A stretch of 29,047 nucleotides of DNA. It comes from a virus. Location of the stretch: the IMG/VR virus record IMGVR_UViG_3300031857_001010, positions 1 through 29,047 of that record, one strand, 5' to 3'. Below, piece after piece: positions 1 through 8,236 of this stretch. How positions within the stretch are numbered: the first letter of the stretch is position 1; the number at the start of each line of letters is the position of its first letter. Both the position numbers and the translations under genes were made by a program. The notes beneath the pieces are model-generated. The model saw nothing but the letters and a program-made list of their open reading frames with translations, searched no databases and was not told the origin of the DNA.

Positions 1-83
1 GACGATGGAACTGCCAGAGTAAAGTTCTGCGTTGCTGTCGGTGATTGTCCAACTTGGACTGCGTTTGCTTTGATTAGACTCAT
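1..83 (-). CDS. Phage fibre/structural protein, N-terminal part only
   Basis: Only the first 27 codons are in the window; the gene continues beyond base 1. It begins MSLIKANAVQVGQSPTATQ and runs on into a Thr/Ala-rich stretch. Openings of this style are typical of short phage virion or tail-fibre proteins that anchor through the N-terminus. The ATG at 83-81 overlaps the TGA of the upstream fibre gene (ATGA), so translation is probably coupled. The stretch is open to the window edge. The structural role is inferred from the opening sequence and the neighbour. Confidence 0.6.
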   Translation of the reverse strand, partial: MSLIKANAVQVGQSPTATQNFTLAVPS

Positions 84-772
84 ACGATTGTATATGTGCT
101 GCCTGATGGAACTGTTAGAATGACTCCGGGGTTAACTGTGATTGGCCCTGCTGACATGGCGTTTTTTCCTGCTGTGATGGTGTAATTGTCCGTCATTACA
201 ATGTCATTTTCAAAGAAAACTCGATTTGTTCCACCTCCAACAGGTTGATCTCCGATTCCAGTCCATGTTGTGTTATTGTAACCTTCAAATTGGTTGCGAT
301 CAGTATTGAATCGAACAAGTCCAGTCTCACCAGTTGGACGGGTTCCAGTTGTGCCTACAGGGAGTTTAATCCAGTTAAATGTTTTGTTTCCTGTAATGGT
401 TTGAGCAAGCGTATTGTTTACCGCATCTCCCAGAACTGGAAGGGTAAACGTCTTTTGACCTAAAATTGTTTGCGCTCCAGAAATTGTAACCGCATCAAGA
501 AGTACTGGAGCAAGATCGTCAAAATAACGGATGATATAGCAAAGCAATCCTTCCCCCGGAAGACGAGGAAACCCATCAATTGTAACAGGGTTATCACTAG
601 GATCACATGGGATGTCCCAAACAACCCTCCCATCTACAACGGACTTTGTGATTTCTCCATATAAAGCAAGAATTAAGTTGCTAATTAACGATGGAACGCT
701 TTCGCTTGAAATTTGCGGATAGGGGATGTCTTGCCTACAGACATTACTATTTGAATCGTTGCAACATGACAT
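80..772 (-). CDS. Putative tail fibre / virion structural protein
   Basis: A 230-residue protein. The N-terminus has a CC pair and the first ~90 residues are a compact, non-repetitive region. Residues ~95-135 contain two similar units with T-I-x-G-x-K-T-F (QTILGQKTFTLP and QTITGNKTFNWI), as seen in fibre shafts. The C-terminal third has GETGLVRFNTDRNQFEGYNN, a phrase common in phage tail and fibre proteins where a short beta motif precedes a trimerising tip. It ends in a Thr/Val-rich beta stretch. It follows the HTH-like gene by 12 bases and overlaps the next fibre gene by ATGA. Receptor binding is likely but cannot be shown from sequence. Confidence 0.65.
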   Translation of the reverse strand: MSCCNDSNSNVCRQDIPYPQISSESVPSLISNLILALYGEITKSVVDGRVVWDIPCDPSDNPVTIDGFPRLPGEGLLCYIIRYFDDLAPVLLDAVTISGAQTILGQKTFTLPVLGDAVNNTLAQTITGNKTFNWIKLPVGTTGTRPTGETGLVRFNTDRNQFEGYNNTTWTGIGDQPVGGGTNRVFFENDIVMTDNYTITAGKNAMSAGPITVNPGVILTVPSGSTYTIV

Positions 773-784
773 AATTTTAGAATT

Positions 785-1066
785 TTAATTGTTGTTTTGC
801 TTAATGCAAGTTTTTTTATTGGGTTTTTTATCTAAAAAGTAATAATGAGGGACAGGACATAGTGTTCCATTTACGTTGGGAATATAAAAGTCTTTTCTCT
901 CAATCAATCCCACCTTTATTCCTGCCGTGATTCTTTCTTTACAGGTAGTTTTTTTGACATTCCATATTTTGCAAAGTTCGTTTTTAGAATACCATCCTTT
1001 TGGTGCTGGATCAGTACATTTATTACTTGCCTCAAGTAGAATTTTAAGAAAATCGTTTGGAGTCAT
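785..1066 (-). CDS. Small HTH-like protein, possibly DNA-binding
   Basis: A 93-residue basic protein. A longer frame opens at 1135, but the ATG at 1066 overlaps the TGA of the upstream phosphoesterase (ATGA), the junction style used throughout this window, so that start is chosen. Residues ~24-60 (GWYSKNELCKIWNVKKTTCK and onward) look like a helix-turn-helix: YSKNELCKIW as the first helix and TTCKERITAGIKVGLI as the recognition helix plus wing. The tail is Lys/Asn-rich. It could be a late regulator or a nucleoid-type protein. No family was recognised and the HTH reading is by eye only. Confidence 0.55.
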   Translation of the reverse strand: MTPNDFLKILLEASNKCTDPAPKGWYSKNELCKIWNVKKTTCKERITAGIKVGLIERKDFYIPNVNGTLCPVPHYYFLDKKPNKKTCIKQNNN

Positions 1067-1809
1067 GGCAATCTCCACATCTGACCTTGTTCGCGTGATG
1101 TGATGTGTAACGATGACTGGTTCAGTTCTTCGCAATACTCACCCCACAGAAAGCCATTTGTCCAAGCAAGCGTTGCCCTGCGTGTTTTTGCATACTCCAT
1201 CGAGGATCTTTTTGTCAGAGAACCAATATTGTATCCAGTTCCACCAACAAGATTGCGTCCAGACTGCATTGCAACCTTGTGGGTATGCCCAAAGACAACC
1301 TTCCTCCTAGTCCCATTGCAGAATGCCTCTGCGGTGTCTCTAGCAGCCATTTCGTTGTAAAGAACACCATGCTGGAATCCGATATCAGCGAGGTTATACA
1401 TCTGGAACACCCCATCCCACGGAAAAAGTGGTGCGCGGAGTTTCTTGCAGCAGTTTTCAATAGCTTCAACTATCTTGTATGCGGCATGAGCAACCACCGC
1501 ATTGTTGCTGGATTGCAGTCTCCACGCTCGATCTTCATGGTTGCCACACAACACCACATTTGCGCCTAGCATTTTGAGGTGCATTAGCCCAGTGTCTATG
1601 TCTGGTATGAGTGGTTCGGCCTCACTGGATCCTTTTGCACCAGACATTAGACTTGTTAAATCAACAAAGTCACCCAAATGAATGGTGGTGTGAGGCTTGA
1701 AATCACGTTTGAATTTTAAAACAGCATCTAGCGATTCTTTGTCGCAATAACGGGCGTGTGAACAACTAACTGCTAGGACTTTTTTCCACTTGTGCGTGAT
1801 ATTTGCCAT
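1063..1809 (-). CDS. Calcineurin-like metallophosphoesterase
   Basis: A 248-residue protein with the ordered metal-binding blocks of this superfamily: SCSH at 15-18, LGDFVD at 45-50, GNHED at 89-93, QHG at 146-148 and GHTH at 174-177. These enzymes hydrolyse phosphoesters, from nucleic acids to cyclic nucleotides and proteins, with two metal ions. The first block is normally DxH; here the Asp position is Cys16. Phage members with a Cys or Ser there are, as far as I recall, a recurring subgroup. The start ATG at 1809 directly follows the stop of the lysis enzyme. The substrate cannot be told from sequence. Confidence 0.85.
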   Translation of the reverse strand: MANITHKWKKVLAVSCSHARYCDKESLDAVLKFKRDFKPHTTIHLGDFVDLTSLMSGAKGSSEAEPLIPDIDTGLMHLKMLGANVVLCGNHEDRAWRLQSSNNAVVAHAAYKIVEAIENCCKKLRAPLFPWDGVFQMYNLADIGFQHGVLYNEMAARDTAEAFCNGTRRKVVFGHTHKVAMQSGRNLVGGTGYNIGSLTKRSSMEYAKTRRATLAWTNGFLWGEYCEELNQSSLHITSREQGQMWRLP

Positions 1810-2352
1810 TTATGTATGATCGACTAGTAAGTATGGTATGGTTTTTTGCTCGTATCGAGTCATTTCTGAGTAGACTAAATTGATGAACCCGTCCCACTGC
1901 GGCGGGTAGATCGTTTGGCATCCCAGCGACGATGTGCTGTTGTATCCTCCCCGATGGATGTTAATAGCGATTCCCATATCGTCTCCAATCCCATCCCGTG
2001 TGACTGGCAGTTCTTCTTTTGCGTTAGCAGGTCGAAGCGCAGGGTAACCACCTCCGGGTTTACTGATGCCATGATTCCCCTTGCGATACCTATGAATGCC
2101 CGTTTTAAGCACCGCAATGCCCTTTTTGTGAACTGACGGATCAGTATTCGCGTTGAAAGTAGCATGAACAGAAGGAGATAAAAGTATAATCGCATCATCA
2201 TAGATACCTCGGTCATTTTTCCCCTTCTCTCCCATTGTATCCATGTAGTATCCACGAATTCCAACGAGTGCAACACGATCAACGATTCCCGATTTGATTA
2301 CCATCGAGAGCGTCTTCTCCTTCGCTTGCTGCGGTCTGGAGTTTGGAACCAT
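1810..2352 (-). CDS. YkuD-like (L,D-transpeptidase-fold) peptidoglycan enzyme, candidate endolysin
   Basis: A 180-residue protein. The key region is residues 131-149, INIHRGG followed by SSLGCQTI: a histidine (H133) and a Ser-x-Gly-Cys block (S142, G144, C145), matching the catalytic H...[S/T]xGC pattern of YkuD-type L,D-transpeptidases. Phages use this fold as a cell-wall enzyme. It sits last in a cassette of two small membrane proteins and a lipoprotein, which supports a lysis role. Its ATG overlaps the TAA of the upstream gene (TAATG). No signal peptide is visible, so export would need a membrane partner. Cleavage rather than cross-linking is inferred from context. Confidence 0.7.
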   Translation of the reverse strand: MVPNSRPQQAKEKTLSMVIKSGIVDRVALVGIRGYYMDTMGEKGKNDRGIYDDAIILLSPSVHATFNANTDPSVHKKGIAVLKTGIHRYRKGNHGISKPGGGYPALRPANAKEELPVTRDGIGDDMGIAINIHRGGYNSTSSLGCQTIYPPQWDGFINLVYSEMTRYEQKTIPYLLVDHT

Positions 2353-2522
2353 TATTTACTAGAGTCTTTGGCAAGAATAAGCCCAACTCCAGCAGTGATT
2401 GCTGCAAAAAGCAACCCCATATCACCAAGGTTTCCGTTGCTCAAGAATTCTTTTCCTGCTTCTGAAACTGCCGCAAGAATAGTAAATACTCCAAGAAGTG
2501 TAGTTTTCCAGTTCGTTTTCAT
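2352..2522 (-). CDS. Small membrane protein, holin candidate
   Basis: A 56-residue frame, found by translating the gap between the lipoprotein and the lysis enzyme. It begins MKTNWKTTLLGVFTILAAVS and ends with a hydrophobic Gly/Ala/Leu segment (residues ~35-51) followed by AKDSSK. Two hydrophobic stretches (about 8-21 and 35-51) flank a polar turn. Small phage proteins of the MKTNWKTT... type are frequent next to endolysins. It overlaps the lipoprotein upstream by ATGA and the YkuD-like gene downstream by TAATG, which strongly supports its being a real gene. Holin activity is inferred. Confidence 0.7.
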   Translation of the reverse strand: MKTNWKTTLLGVFTILAAVSEAGKEFLSNGNLGDMGLLFAAITAGVGLILAKDSSK

Positions 2523-2686
2523 TTTTTAAGTCCTTTAATTTCTGGCAGTTCATAACAGAACTTGCCGTATTGCGTTTCGACACACACGTTTGGCTGCCCA
2601 AGCACTGAGCATCCCGTTAAGAATGCCATTCCTAACATTATAAACGATGTTACTATCATTGCTACTACTATTTGTTTTGGTTTCAT
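2519..2686 (-). CDS. Small lipoprotein in lysis cassette (outer-membrane spanin-like candidate)
   Basis: A 55-residue protein with a Lys-containing N-terminus, a hydrophobic core (VVAMIVTSFIMLGMAF) and a lipobox LTGC at 23-26, so Cys26 would be lipidated after signal peptidase II cleavage. The mature part is about 30 residues with two more cysteines and the phrase YGKFCYELPEIKGLKK. A longer frame opens at 2716, but ATG 2686 overlaps the upstream TGA (ATGA) and puts the signal peptide at the N-terminus. Position between two holin-like genes suggests a role in disrupting the outer membrane of a Gram-negative host. It lacks the Pro-rich body of classical Rz1. Confidence 0.7.
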   Translation of the reverse strand: MKPKQIVVAMIVTSFIMLGMAFLTGCSVLGQPNVCVETQYGKFCYELPEIKGLKK

Positions 2687-2856
2687 TTTGAAATCTGCTT
2701 TACCATATAAATGCACGTTAGGATACCAGCAATAATGCTGATTAGCCCACCCGTCATTCTAATTGACGCTTCTATTTCTGGTAACATACTTACTATAAAT
2801 CCTGTTGTCGATATGACAGTACCCATTAATCCGTGACTTGTTGCGTTATCGTTCAT
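2683..2856 (-). CDS. Small two-helix membrane protein, holin candidate
   Basis: A 57-residue frame, too short for routine ORF cut-offs. It begins MNDNATSHGLMGTVISTTGF and has two hydrophobic segments (about 10-25 and 35-52) joined by an acidic/basic turn (PEIEASIR), ending in VKQISK. Size, two-helix topology and charged ends fit small phage holins. The TGA overlaps the ATG of the lipoprotein. It lies just after the collagen-like gene. Two holin-like proteins in one cassette could be a holin plus antiholin pair, but which is which cannot be told. Confidence 0.7.
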   Translation of the reverse strand: MNDNATSHGLMGTVISTTGFIVSMLPEIEASIRMTGGLISIIAGILTCIYMVKQISK

Positions 2857-2861
2857 TTTAA

Positions 2862-4304
<1,443 letters not shown>

Positions 4305-4336
4305 AGTTTATTATTAATCGTTGCATTGCGTTTTTG

Positions 4337-4552
4337 TCAAGCGGTTATCTCAACCTCAACAGGCCAAGATAAGCCCTCTTTCACTATCTGCTCTTCGCAT
4401 TCTTCGTGAGTCCCTACAAATAATGTTTGTGGCGTGGCAATGGATTCATCTGTTTGTTGGTAGAACATAATGGTTTTCTCTTCATATGCCAATTTCCATT
4501 TTCCTACAGAATCGTCGTATGACCAGCCATTTGCACTTGGAGTAATTATCAT
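4337..4552 (-). CDS. Small phage protein of unknown function in fibre region
   Basis: A 71-residue acidic protein beginning MIITPSANGWSYDDSVGKWK. No transmembrane segment, signal peptide or recognised domain. It contains HEECEEQIVKEGLSWP, which looks helical, and a beta-prone first half. ATG 4552 overlaps the TGA of the beta-strand repeat protein (ATGA). Placed among fibre genes, it could be a chaperone or small structural part, but nothing in the sequence decides this. Confidence 0.65.
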   Translation of the reverse strand: MIITPSANGWSYDDSVGKWKLAYEEKTIMFYQQTDESIATPQTLFVGTHEECEEQIVKEGLSWPVEVEITA

Positions 4553-5415
4553 GGGACTGTTACAGAGAGGGTTGAGTTTGTTGAATTATAGGTTGCTGTT
4601 GTTCCAACTGGAACTCCTGTAAGGGTTCCTACGCCCCAAGTGCCTGATGTTGAACCTTGAAAGAAGCGAAATGTTGTAACACCAGACGGAGGTGAAACAT
4701 TGAACGAAACAGTAATGAATGAGCCAGTCGCGTTAAATGTTGCGGTCGCGGTTGATGCTCCAGTTGTTTTGAACGCTCGCAAAAAGCCCGTTGTAATAAT
4801 TGTTTGCCCTGTGTAGGTTAATGTTCCCGACAAGACAATAGTCCCATTTCCTGTTTTACTGACATTTCCAGTCCCTGCAATATTGCCAGTAAAAGTTATT
4901 GTGTTTGCTCCAAGAGTGCGAATCTGAAGTGCAGTATTTAATTGAAAGTCATTAGGTAGGGTTACACTACCCCCCGAATCAATTCGTCCTGCGGCGTTAG
5001 AGAGAGTAAAGAGTCCTGTCCCAAAAGCATTGTTTGAGCTGTATTCTATCAGTCCAGCTAACCCAGATGAAACAAACGATGTTCCGCCAGAGTAAGTATT
5101 GTTCCCACCTATTGTTAAAACTGCCGTTCCAGTTTTTCTTAATGTTCCTGATCCGCTAATTACTCCGTTGAGAGTTGATGCGCCTGTAACGGCAAGCGTT
5201 CCAGCGTTAATTTGCGTTGGCCCTGTATAATTGCAAGTGCCAGATAGAGTTAATTGACCAACCCCGTTTTTAATTAGCCCTCTTGTGCCTGTCAATGCGG
5301 TGGAGATAGTCGTGCTTAAATAGCACATGAGTTGACGGAAAGATGCCGTTGCAGATGCAATTGCAGTTGCATTGCTTGCGCCTGCCTTTGCTGCGTTAGA
5401 GTTTGTTAAAATCAT
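4549..5415 (-). CDS. Fibre protein with autotransporter-type beta-strand repeats
   Basis: A 288-residue protein rich in Gly, Thr and Ser. At least three repeats with pattern K-x-G-x-G-x-L-x-L-x-G-x-x-x-Y-T-G are visible: residues ~48-77 (KNGVGQLTLSGTCNYTGPT), ~93-120 (RKTGTAVLTIGGNNTYSGGT) and ~187-214 (KTGNGTIVLSGTLTYTGQT). This is the autotransporter-associated beta-strand (PATR) repeat, usual in bacterial surface beta-helices and abundant in Verrucomicrobiota and Planctomycetota. Residues 1-45 form an Ala/Ser/Thr-rich lead that may be the virion anchor. The last ~70 residues are another beta region. No beta-barrel transporter domain is present, so it is likely a phage fibre borrowing a bacterial surface fold. 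ATGA overlaps at both ends. Confidence 0.75.
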   Translation of the reverse strand: MILTNSNAAKAGASNATAIASATASFRQLMCYLSTTISTALTGTRGLIKNGVGQLTLSGTCNYTGPTQINAGTLAVTGASTLNGVISGSGTLRKTGTAVLTIGGNNTYSGGTSFVSSGLAGLIEYSSNNAFGTGLFTLSNAAGRIDSGGSVTLPNDFQLNTALQIRTLGANTITFTGNIAGTGNVSKTGNGTIVLSGTLTYTGQTIITTGFLRAFKTTGASTATATFNATGSFITVSFNVSPPSGVTTFRFFQGSTSGTWGVGTLTGVPVGTTATYNSTNSTLSVTVP

Positions 5416-5843
5416 GCGACGATTATAAGTTGAGTGATTGCCTCTTGCACAACGGCATCAAATGCAAATGGAGCGGAAGGCCATGTAGAAGTCACTGCAT
5501 TTGGATTGAATGCTGCGGCAAGCGTAATTTCATCAAGCCATTGTCGAATCGCCGCGAGCTTAGGGGATGTTCCACCTTTGGAACGAAGTTTGCCTTCAAG
5601 GTCAAGGCAAGTGAGAAGACGTAACGGAGTATAGGCTTGGTTTTCGAGCCATTCTTCAGCCGTATATGTGGGAGCGGAAGGGGTAATCCACTCGCCATTT
5701 CCCCATGTGCAGTTTTCGCTAGGCTTGGATGGGAGTGGGGCGTAGTCTGTGGCCTTGGGGTTTCCGTTTGCAGACCATGCGTCTATTGTTTCTTGCCCAA
5801 TAGTTACGAGTTCGTTAGTTGTGAGGTTATAGTAATTAGGCAT
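5412..5843 (-). CDS. Tail-associated protein of unknown function
   Basis: A 143-residue protein beginning MPNYYNLTTNELVTIGQETI. Middle section has SENCTWGNGEWITP, then TAEEWLENQAYTPLRLLTCL and the helical KLAAIRQWLDEITLAAAFNP. Proteins of this layout, with a short W-rich turn and a helical C-terminal half, often accompany phage fibres, and some tail fibre assembly proteins look similar. A chaperone for a neighbouring fibre is possible. It overlaps the LamG-like gene by 8 bases and the repeat protein by ATGA. Confidence 0.65.
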   Translation of the reverse strand: MPNYYNLTTNELVTIGQETIDAWSANGNPKATDYAPLPSKPSENCTWGNGEWITPSAPTYTAEEWLENQAYTPLRLLTCLDLEGKLRSKGGTSPKLAAIRQWLDEITLAAAFNPNAVTSTWPSAPFAFDAVVQEAITQLIIVA

Positions 5844-6468
5844 AGACTAGTGGATGGTTGGCAACAGTGGCCGAGTTGGTGTTGGTGATGGTGAGGCCGC
5901 CTTTTTGATCAACGAGGTCGCGGACGAGGGGCGCGTAGAAGACGAGCGACTGCGGGCGCACCTTGTCGCAGGTCATGCCTTTAGCTAGAGAGGCGATTTC
6001 GGCGGCGGTGAGGGCGGCGTTCCAGATTCCAACTTCAGCGATTTGCCCATCGAAATTATCGCTTGTCGCAGCAAAACCGCTAACCCTTAAATTTGTAAAA
6101 GTTGCATTATTAACTATAGATGTATTTGTAGCGGAATTTCCTCCGTCTAAATAAATTGTCCTTGAATTGTTCGATGAAAAAACTCCACAACAATGATGCC
6201 AGTTTCCAGATGTATATCCAGTTGTTGAGTTTGCCAAACCGTTTGACGCTCCAGACTGACAATAAATCTGCACAGGATCTCCGCTTGTAGTTCCTGATAG
6301 GCCAATCAATGCTGTATTTGTATCAACTGATTTTAAATTTAAAAGGACTTGACTATTGGTCAAATTTGTAGACCTAAACCAACATGCCAATGTTATCGGA
6401 ATAGCGCCAACTGGCGCAGATGAGCATGTTAAAGCTTTATTGGAAGCTTTGACAAATTCGTAAGCCAT
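5836..6468 (-). CDS. LamG / concanavalin A-like domain protein, putative receptor-binding
   Basis: A 210-residue protein that is almost entirely one jelly-roll domain. Recognisable blocks are ITLACWFRST (~25-34), NWHHCCGVFSSNNSRTIYLDGG (in two parts, ~90-110), DGQIAEVGIWNAALTAAEI (~144-162) and a C-terminal LVFYAPLVRDLVDQKGG. This is the LamG/ConA-like signature found in phage and bacterial proteins that bind sugars or surface polymers. The domain fills the protein, leaving only a very short N-terminal anchor (MAYEFVKAS). It ends 1 base before the next fibre gene in the array. Binding to a host glycan is a reasonable inference. Confidence 0.8.
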   Translation of the reverse strand: MAYEFVKASNKALTCSSAPVGAIPITLACWFRSTNLTNSQVLLNLKSVDTNTALIGLSGTTSGDPVQIYCQSGASNGLANSTTGYTSGNWHHCCGVFSSNNSRTIYLDGGNSATNTSIVNNATFTNLRVSGFAATSDNFDGQIAEVGIWNAALTAAEIASLAKGMTCDKVRPQSLVFYAPLVRDLVDQKGGLTITNTNSATVANHPLVYA

Positions 6469-6469
6469 A

Positions 6470-7447
6470 TTACGCCGCGCTCCTTACTTCGACGGAGATC
6501 AATTCGGCATCGCCTGTCATGGTGTCGTTGGTGGCATCGCTGCCGACGCGAGAAATTCTGATCCGGTAAGGCTCACCGACTGCCACGCTGTCGAGGGTGG
6601 AGAGCGAAATGCTGGTCGTAGTTGGAATGCCGCTTGTGCCGTTTGCCGCGCCATTGCCCTCGGAAGAGGTGTCGAAGCTGTCAGCATCGAGGTCGGTGTT
6701 GCCACGCTCCAATGCTACGCGCCAGCGGACATTGCCAGTGGTGGCGGTGGTTGCCATCCAAGTGATGAGGACGCTAATTCCGCTGGCGAGGTTTGCCGCT
6801 TCTGAGATGATCGACGGGAAGATTGCGCTCTCAATGGTAGCGGCATCGAAATCAAGGACAGCTATGGAATTTCGCGTGTCGAGCGTTGCAAAAAGAGTTG
6901 CTGGCGGGTTATTATCGCGGGGAGCAAAAATAGCCAAAGTTTTTGTGCCAGAGGCTCCTGTAAGATTAGAATGAGATGTGCTGGCCTTTCCGTCAAGGGC
7001 CGTTTGAGTGGCCGTAGAAATTGGTTTATTAGCATCAGATGTGTTGTCCACATTGCTAAGTCCAACATCTGTTTTATCAAGCGTCACCGTTCCTGTGCGT
7101 GTATTAACTGATGTTACTCCAGATACGCTACCACTAATGTCGGAAAGCGTAGCAATAGTGCCAGATGCACTGGGAAGCGTGAAAGTTTTTGTAGTACCTC
7201 CTGCCGTTATGGTGAGGTTTCCGTTGTTTTGCAGTTCTAGTAATTGACTGCTATCAGGGGAGTAAATTTCGTCGTGCGAATGCACAGACATACCACCAAT
7301 TTCTTGGATTGCACCCGTAGATGGATGCTTGGCGTAAAGTTTTTTATCTGCGTGATTTATGCAAATCTCGCCAGATGCAAGGTCTGCGTTTGCAGGAACC
7401 CGTGCAGCAATTGTGCTTTTTTTAGGGACTATGATTGGATTAGCCAT
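6470..7447 (-). CDS. Tail fibre protein with shared MANPII anchor
   Basis: A 325-residue protein. Residues 1-52 form an anchor (MANPIIVPKK, then LASGEICINHADKKLYAKHP) of the type seen at the start of many phage fibres and matching in outline the gene at 7508-8179. Residues ~100-160 hold VTLDKTDVGLSNVDNTSD then NKPIST, a repeat well known in long tail fibre and collar proteins. The C-terminal half (~165-325) is beta-rich with RWRVALERGNTDLD and EPYRIRISRVGSD, probably the tip. Trimeric fibre is likely. GC content looks higher in this tip than in the anchor, hinting at module exchange. Confidence 0.75.
   Translation of the reverse strand: MANPIIVPKKSTIAARVPANADLASGEICINHADKKLYAKHPSTGAIQEIGGMSVHSHDEIYSPDSSQLLELQNNGNLTITAGGTTKTFTLPSASGTIATLSDISGSVSGVTSVNTRTGTVTLDKTDVGLSNVDNTSDANKPISTATQTALDGKASTSHSNLTGASGTKTLAIFAPRDNNPPATLFATLDTRNSIAVLDFDAATIESAIFPSIISEAANLASGISVLITWMATTATTGNVRWRVALERGNTDLDADSFDTSSEGNGAANGTSGIPTTTSISLSTLDSVAVGEPYRIRISRVGSDATNDTMTGDAELISVEVRSAA
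7431..7447. repeat. 17-base near-identical repeat at fibre gene start
   Basis: These 17 bases match 8163-8179 at 16 of 17 positions. Both encode the start MANPII of neighbouring fibre genes whose later parts differ. Together with the [10 protein letters not shown] pair it points to a reusable 5' anchor segment. Confidence 0.7.
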
Positions 7448-7462
7448 TATAGAATGGGGATG

Positions 7463-7489
7463 CCTCCAGAGGGGTTGAACCTCTGAAGG
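7463..7489 (-). promoter_or_regulatory. Stem-loop between two fibre genes
   Basis: CAGAGG (7467-7472) pairs with CCTCTG (7480-7485) over a 7-base loop. The stem extends by three more pairs past one mismatch (7463-7465 with 7487-7489). On the transcribed strand it lies just after the stop of the upstream fibre gene and about 16 bases before the next ATG. No T-tract follows, so it is more likely an RNA stability, processing or translation-control element than an intrinsic terminator. Confidence 0.45.
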
Positions 7490-7507
7490 ACTTTAGTTTA
7501 GGGACTA

Positions 7508-8179
7508 TTAGTAGGTTCCGCCGTCGATGGTTGTTTCGAGTGCAGTTACGCGAGTGTCAAGAGCCGAATCAGCCGATGTACGGGCCGAAACTTCCGAAGC
7601 CAAAGCAGCGTTGTTGCTCGTTACATAACCAGCGAAAGCCGAGTCATTTGCCGTATCAACGCTGTTGATAAGGGAAACGATTTCAGCAAACGTGTCACTG
7701 TCTGCGCTTGCGGCAGAAAGGATTGCGTCGATGCGGTTTTTCTCAGTTGTGATTTTGCCGTCGAGGGCCGAATCAGCACTGGTGCGAGCGGATGTTTCCG
7801 TAGCGAGATCGGCAGCGATAACACCTTCAGCGGCGGTAGCGCGGGAAACCTCTGCTGAAACTGCCGATGTCAATGTGCTGTCAGCGGCAATACGAGCAGA
7901 CTCTTCAGCAGAAAGATTGCTGGTGAGGGTGCTGTCAGCACTGATACGAGCGGCTTCTTCTGCGGCGATAGCGGCAGTAAGAGTCGAGTTTGCAGCCGAA
8001 ACAGCGGCATCAGCATACGATTTGGTAGCGAATGTGCCTTCGCCGCCGACGATGAGTACTGATCCGTCAGCTTTACCGACGAAGAGGTTTTTATTGGTTA
8101 GGTCGATTGCCAACTCTCCAGAAGAAAGGCTTGCTGGAGCGGAAGAACCGCGTTTGATACGAATGATTGGATTTGCCAT
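7508..8179 (-). CDS. Tail fibre protein with coiled-coil repeat shaft
   Basis: A 223-residue protein. Residues 1-46 (MANPIIRIKRG, SSGELAIDLTNKNLFVGKAD) match the fibre N-terminal anchor seen in proteins such as the Bordetella phage tropism determinant and many phage fibres. Residues ~55-215 are near-regular Ala/Ser repeats of about 17 residues with the recurring phrase SARIAADSTLTS or SARTSADSALD, a heptad-rich trimeric coiled-coil shaft. The C-terminus TRVTALETTIDGGTY has no receptor-binding tip, so this may be a connector on which a separate tip protein sits. Its leader (8180-8215) is very A-rich with no Shine-Dalgarno. Confidence 0.75.
   Translation of the reverse strand: MANPIIRIKRGSSAPASLSSGELAIDLTNKNLFVGKADGSVLIVGGEGTFATKSYADAAVSAANSTLTAAIAAEEAARISADSTLTSNLSAEESARIAADSTLTSAVSAEVSRATAAEGVIAADLATETSARTSADSALDGKITTEKNRIDAILSAASADSDTFAEIVSLINSVDTANDSAFAGYVTSNNAALASEVSARTSADSALDTRVTALETTIDGGTY
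8163..8179. repeat. 17-base near-identical repeat at fibre gene start, second copy
   Basis: Partner of 7431-7447, with one base different. It covers the first six codons of the coiled-coil fibre gene. Confidence 0.7.
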
Positions 8180-8233
8180 AGTTTTTTATTGTTTTTTTTG
8201 TTTTGTTTTTTGGTTTTTCTGGTTATTCAGAAA
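8180..8233 (-). promoter_or_regulatory. A-rich translation leader with small hairpin
   Basis: On the transcribed strand, a 6-base stem (8216-8221 with 8228-8233, loop of 6) is followed by about 36 bases that are almost only A and C up to the ATG at 8179. No Shine-Dalgarno is present. A-rich, unstructured leaders can drive translation through ribosomal protein S1, so this may be the initiation signal for the fibre gene. The hairpin is not followed by T's and is unlikely to be a terminator. Confidence 0.4.
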
Positions 8234-8236
8234 GTT

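Noticed and set aside
4310-4340. TTGACA with AATAAT downstream, before the collagen-like gene
   Set aside because: Spacing is 19 bases, and the -10 box would lie only 5 bases before the ATG, giving an almost leaderless message. The TTGACA also coincides with a stop codon, which favours TTGA by chance.
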